This document shows positions 22,583 to 23,455 of a stretch of 23,455 nucleotides of DNA, piece after piece; the stretch's first letter is position 1, and every line of letters starts with the position of its first letter. The stretch lies in contig CAJWLW010000041.1 in NCBI GenBank assembly GCA_913042885.1, positions 1 through 23,455 on the forward strand, written 5' to 3'. The notes under the pieces were generated by a model, which was not told where the DNA came from, did not search any database, and saw only the letters and a list, made by a program, of their open reading frames with translations. A program made the translations under genes and the position numbers. This DNA is from an uncultured Lentisphaeria bacterium. Its GTDB lineage: Bacteria; Verrucomicrobiota; Lentisphaeria; JABSQK01; CAJWLW01.

Positions 22583-22791
22583 CGCATGTGCCATATGCCG
22601 ACGAACTCGACCGTGCGATCGACTGCTTCCTTGCCGTTTGCGAACTCGCCCGCGTGGGCGGTGTCGATGGTCAGGGTAAAGATGACACGAGTCGGAGTTG
22701 TTCGCACGCGTTCTCCGGTTGCGGGGCCAGTGTGTATTTGTATTCCGAGATGCTGAGCATCGAAATGGCTCGGCCTCACGTCCGGGTTCAC
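22579..22791 (-). CDS. Small unrecognised protein, 70 residues
   Basis: GTG-start ORF whose first codon overlaps the stop of the dehydrogenase (GTGA, 22788-22791) and whose stop overlaps the start of the YiiX-like gene (ATGA, 22579-22582). The translation, with segments RVIFTLTIDTAHAG and AVDRTVEFVGIWHMR, has alternating strand-like patterns and ordinary composition, unlike the Arg-rich frames beside it. It looks like a compact alpha/beta or beta protein. I recognise no family. Double overlap strongly suggests it is translated, but without a clear ribosome site. Alternatively the 3' end of the dehydrogenase reads through by a frameshift. Confidence 0.45.
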   Translation of the reverse strand: MNPDVRPSHFDAQHLGIQIHTGPATGERVRTTPTRVIFTLTIDTAHAGEFANGKEAVDRTVEFVGIWHMR

Positions 22792-23455
22792 CGATGGAAT
22801 TCATCGGGAAACATCAGATGTTGCACGCTTAACGGATGCAGTTGCGTCTGGATGCCGCCGTCGGCAACGATACAGGTGCCGGTTATGAAGGAGGCCTCGT
22901 CACTGGCAACCCAGGCGATGGTCCGGGCTATTTCCACCGGCTGCCCCAAGCGCCGCAGCGGTGTCATGCCGCACATCGTCGAATGAATCTCGGCGGTATT
23001 TTCGTCGTTGGTGTAATCGTTCGACATTTCTGTATCGATCGCACCGGGATTGACACCGACGACACGGATGCCGGTTGGCCCGTACAGTGCCGAGAGTTCG
23101 TAGGTAAGGGAATTGAGCCCGCCCTTGCAGGTTTCGTAGGCCGGGCTCATGCCGCCGGCTCGCTCCGACATCGTGCTTGAGATATTGATGATTACGCCGC
23201 TGCCCTGCTTTTCCATTTGCACCGCGGCCCAGCGTGCCATGAAAGCCGGAGTCGTCAAGGCGATGCGCAGCGTGCGCTCCCACGATTCCTTGGTGATGTT
23301 CCGCATCGTGACGATGTCACGCCAGGCGGCGTTGTTCACCAGTACGTCGATGCGGTCGAACTCTTTGATGGTTGCGTCGATTGCGGACTCGGCAAATTCG
23401 AGGTCACAGAGGTCGCCGGCGTGCACCAGCGCTTCGCCGCCGCTGGCGCGGATAT
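22788..23455 (-). CDS. Short-chain dehydrogenase/reductase (SDR), 5'-partial
   Basis: The frame is open to the right window edge, so the N-terminal Rossmann glycine motif lies outside. Present are DVLVNNAAW (the NNAG-type motif), the active-site Ser in INISSTMSE, the catalytic Tyr and Lys in AYETCKGGLNS (Y-x3-K), VGVNPGAIDTEM, and the C-terminal FITGTCIVADGG typical of classical SDRs. These enzymes use NAD(P)H to interconvert alcohols and ketones; FabG-like or sugar/polyol dehydrogenase are both possible and cannot be separated. A C-terminal tail, HPLSVQHLMFPDEFHR, extends past the usual end. The stop overlaps the start of the small ORF at 22791, beginning a run of genes with the same orientation. 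Confidence 0.9.
   Translation of the reverse strand, partial: IRASGGEALVHAGDLCDLEFAESAIDATIKEFDRIDVLVNNAAWRDIVTMRNITKESWERTLRIALTTPAFMARWAAVQMEKQGSGVIINISSTMSERAGGMSPAYETCKGGLNSLTYELSALYGPTGIRVVGVNPGAIDTEMSNDYTNDENTAEIHSTMCGMTPLRRLGQPVEIARTIAWVASDEASFITGTCIVADGGIQTQLHPLSVQHLMFPDEFHR

Noticed and set aside
22583..22804. N-terminal extension of the YiiX-like protein by 74 residues
   Set aside because: The extra residues are Arg/His-rich and unlike the rest; they are the shadow of the small ORF in another frame, and the ATG at 22582 has an ATGA overlap.

Overview
The window is GC-rich, densely coding bacterial DNA with 19 protein genes that I accept, two of them cut by the window edges and two running into each other at a suspicious junction. 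I see no tRNA, rRNA, CRISPR array, transposase or phage gene. The mix is a c-type cytochrome repeat protein, two PilT-type ATPases, tandem DUF1573 proteins, a phytanoyl-CoA dioxygenase-like enzyme, a GH51 arabinofuranosidase, an AAC(3)-fold protein and a YiiX-type papain-like protein. It suggests a Gram-negative heterotroph of the PVC/FCB/Hydrogenedentes kind, probably from a metagenome. This taxonomic reading is an inference from gene content.

Layout. 1-1200 (+): 3' part of a di-haem-type cytochrome c protein whose end collides near 1060-1090 with a secreted protein on the minus strand (936-1592); neither has a natural C-terminus, so this looks like a rearrangement or assembly joint. 1593-2084: non-coding. 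2085-3785 (-): GT-C glycosyltransferase. It is divergent from 3876-6562 (+): two overlapping PilT/PilU-like ATPases. 6913-8145 (+): periplasmic SurA-like protein with its own promoter. 8203-11994 (+): predicted TIM-barrel protein, MFS transporter and a membrane-anchored coiled-coil/PDZ protein. 12135-12857 (+): alpha/beta hydrolase.

12927-16514 (-): AAC(3)-family protein, GH51 arabinofuranosidase and PhyH-like dioxygenase, probably one operon starting at a nearly leaderless promoter. 16731-18030 (+): hisE and hisG (long form), with a possible small His-containing leader ORF between them. 18163-19236 (-): M42 metallopeptidase. 19403-21196 (-): tandem DUF1573 paralogues ending in a clear hairpin terminator. 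21212-23455 (-): short-chain dehydrogenase, a small unrecognised ORF and a two-part protein with a YiiX-like papain-type domain, joined by 4-base stop/start overlaps.

Working together: the two ATPases may drive retraction of a type IV pilus whose other genes are elsewhere; hisE/hisG serve the first two steps of histidine synthesis; the GH51/PhyH/AAC(3) set and the TIM-barrel/MFS set look like small catabolic or modification modules. I see no obvious defence, CRISPR or secondary-metabolite system. The most distinctive features are the collision joint, the small coupled ORF at 22579-22791, the YiiX-like protein with a long helical N-terminal region, the cysteine clusters in the AAC(3) homologue and the possible his leader.
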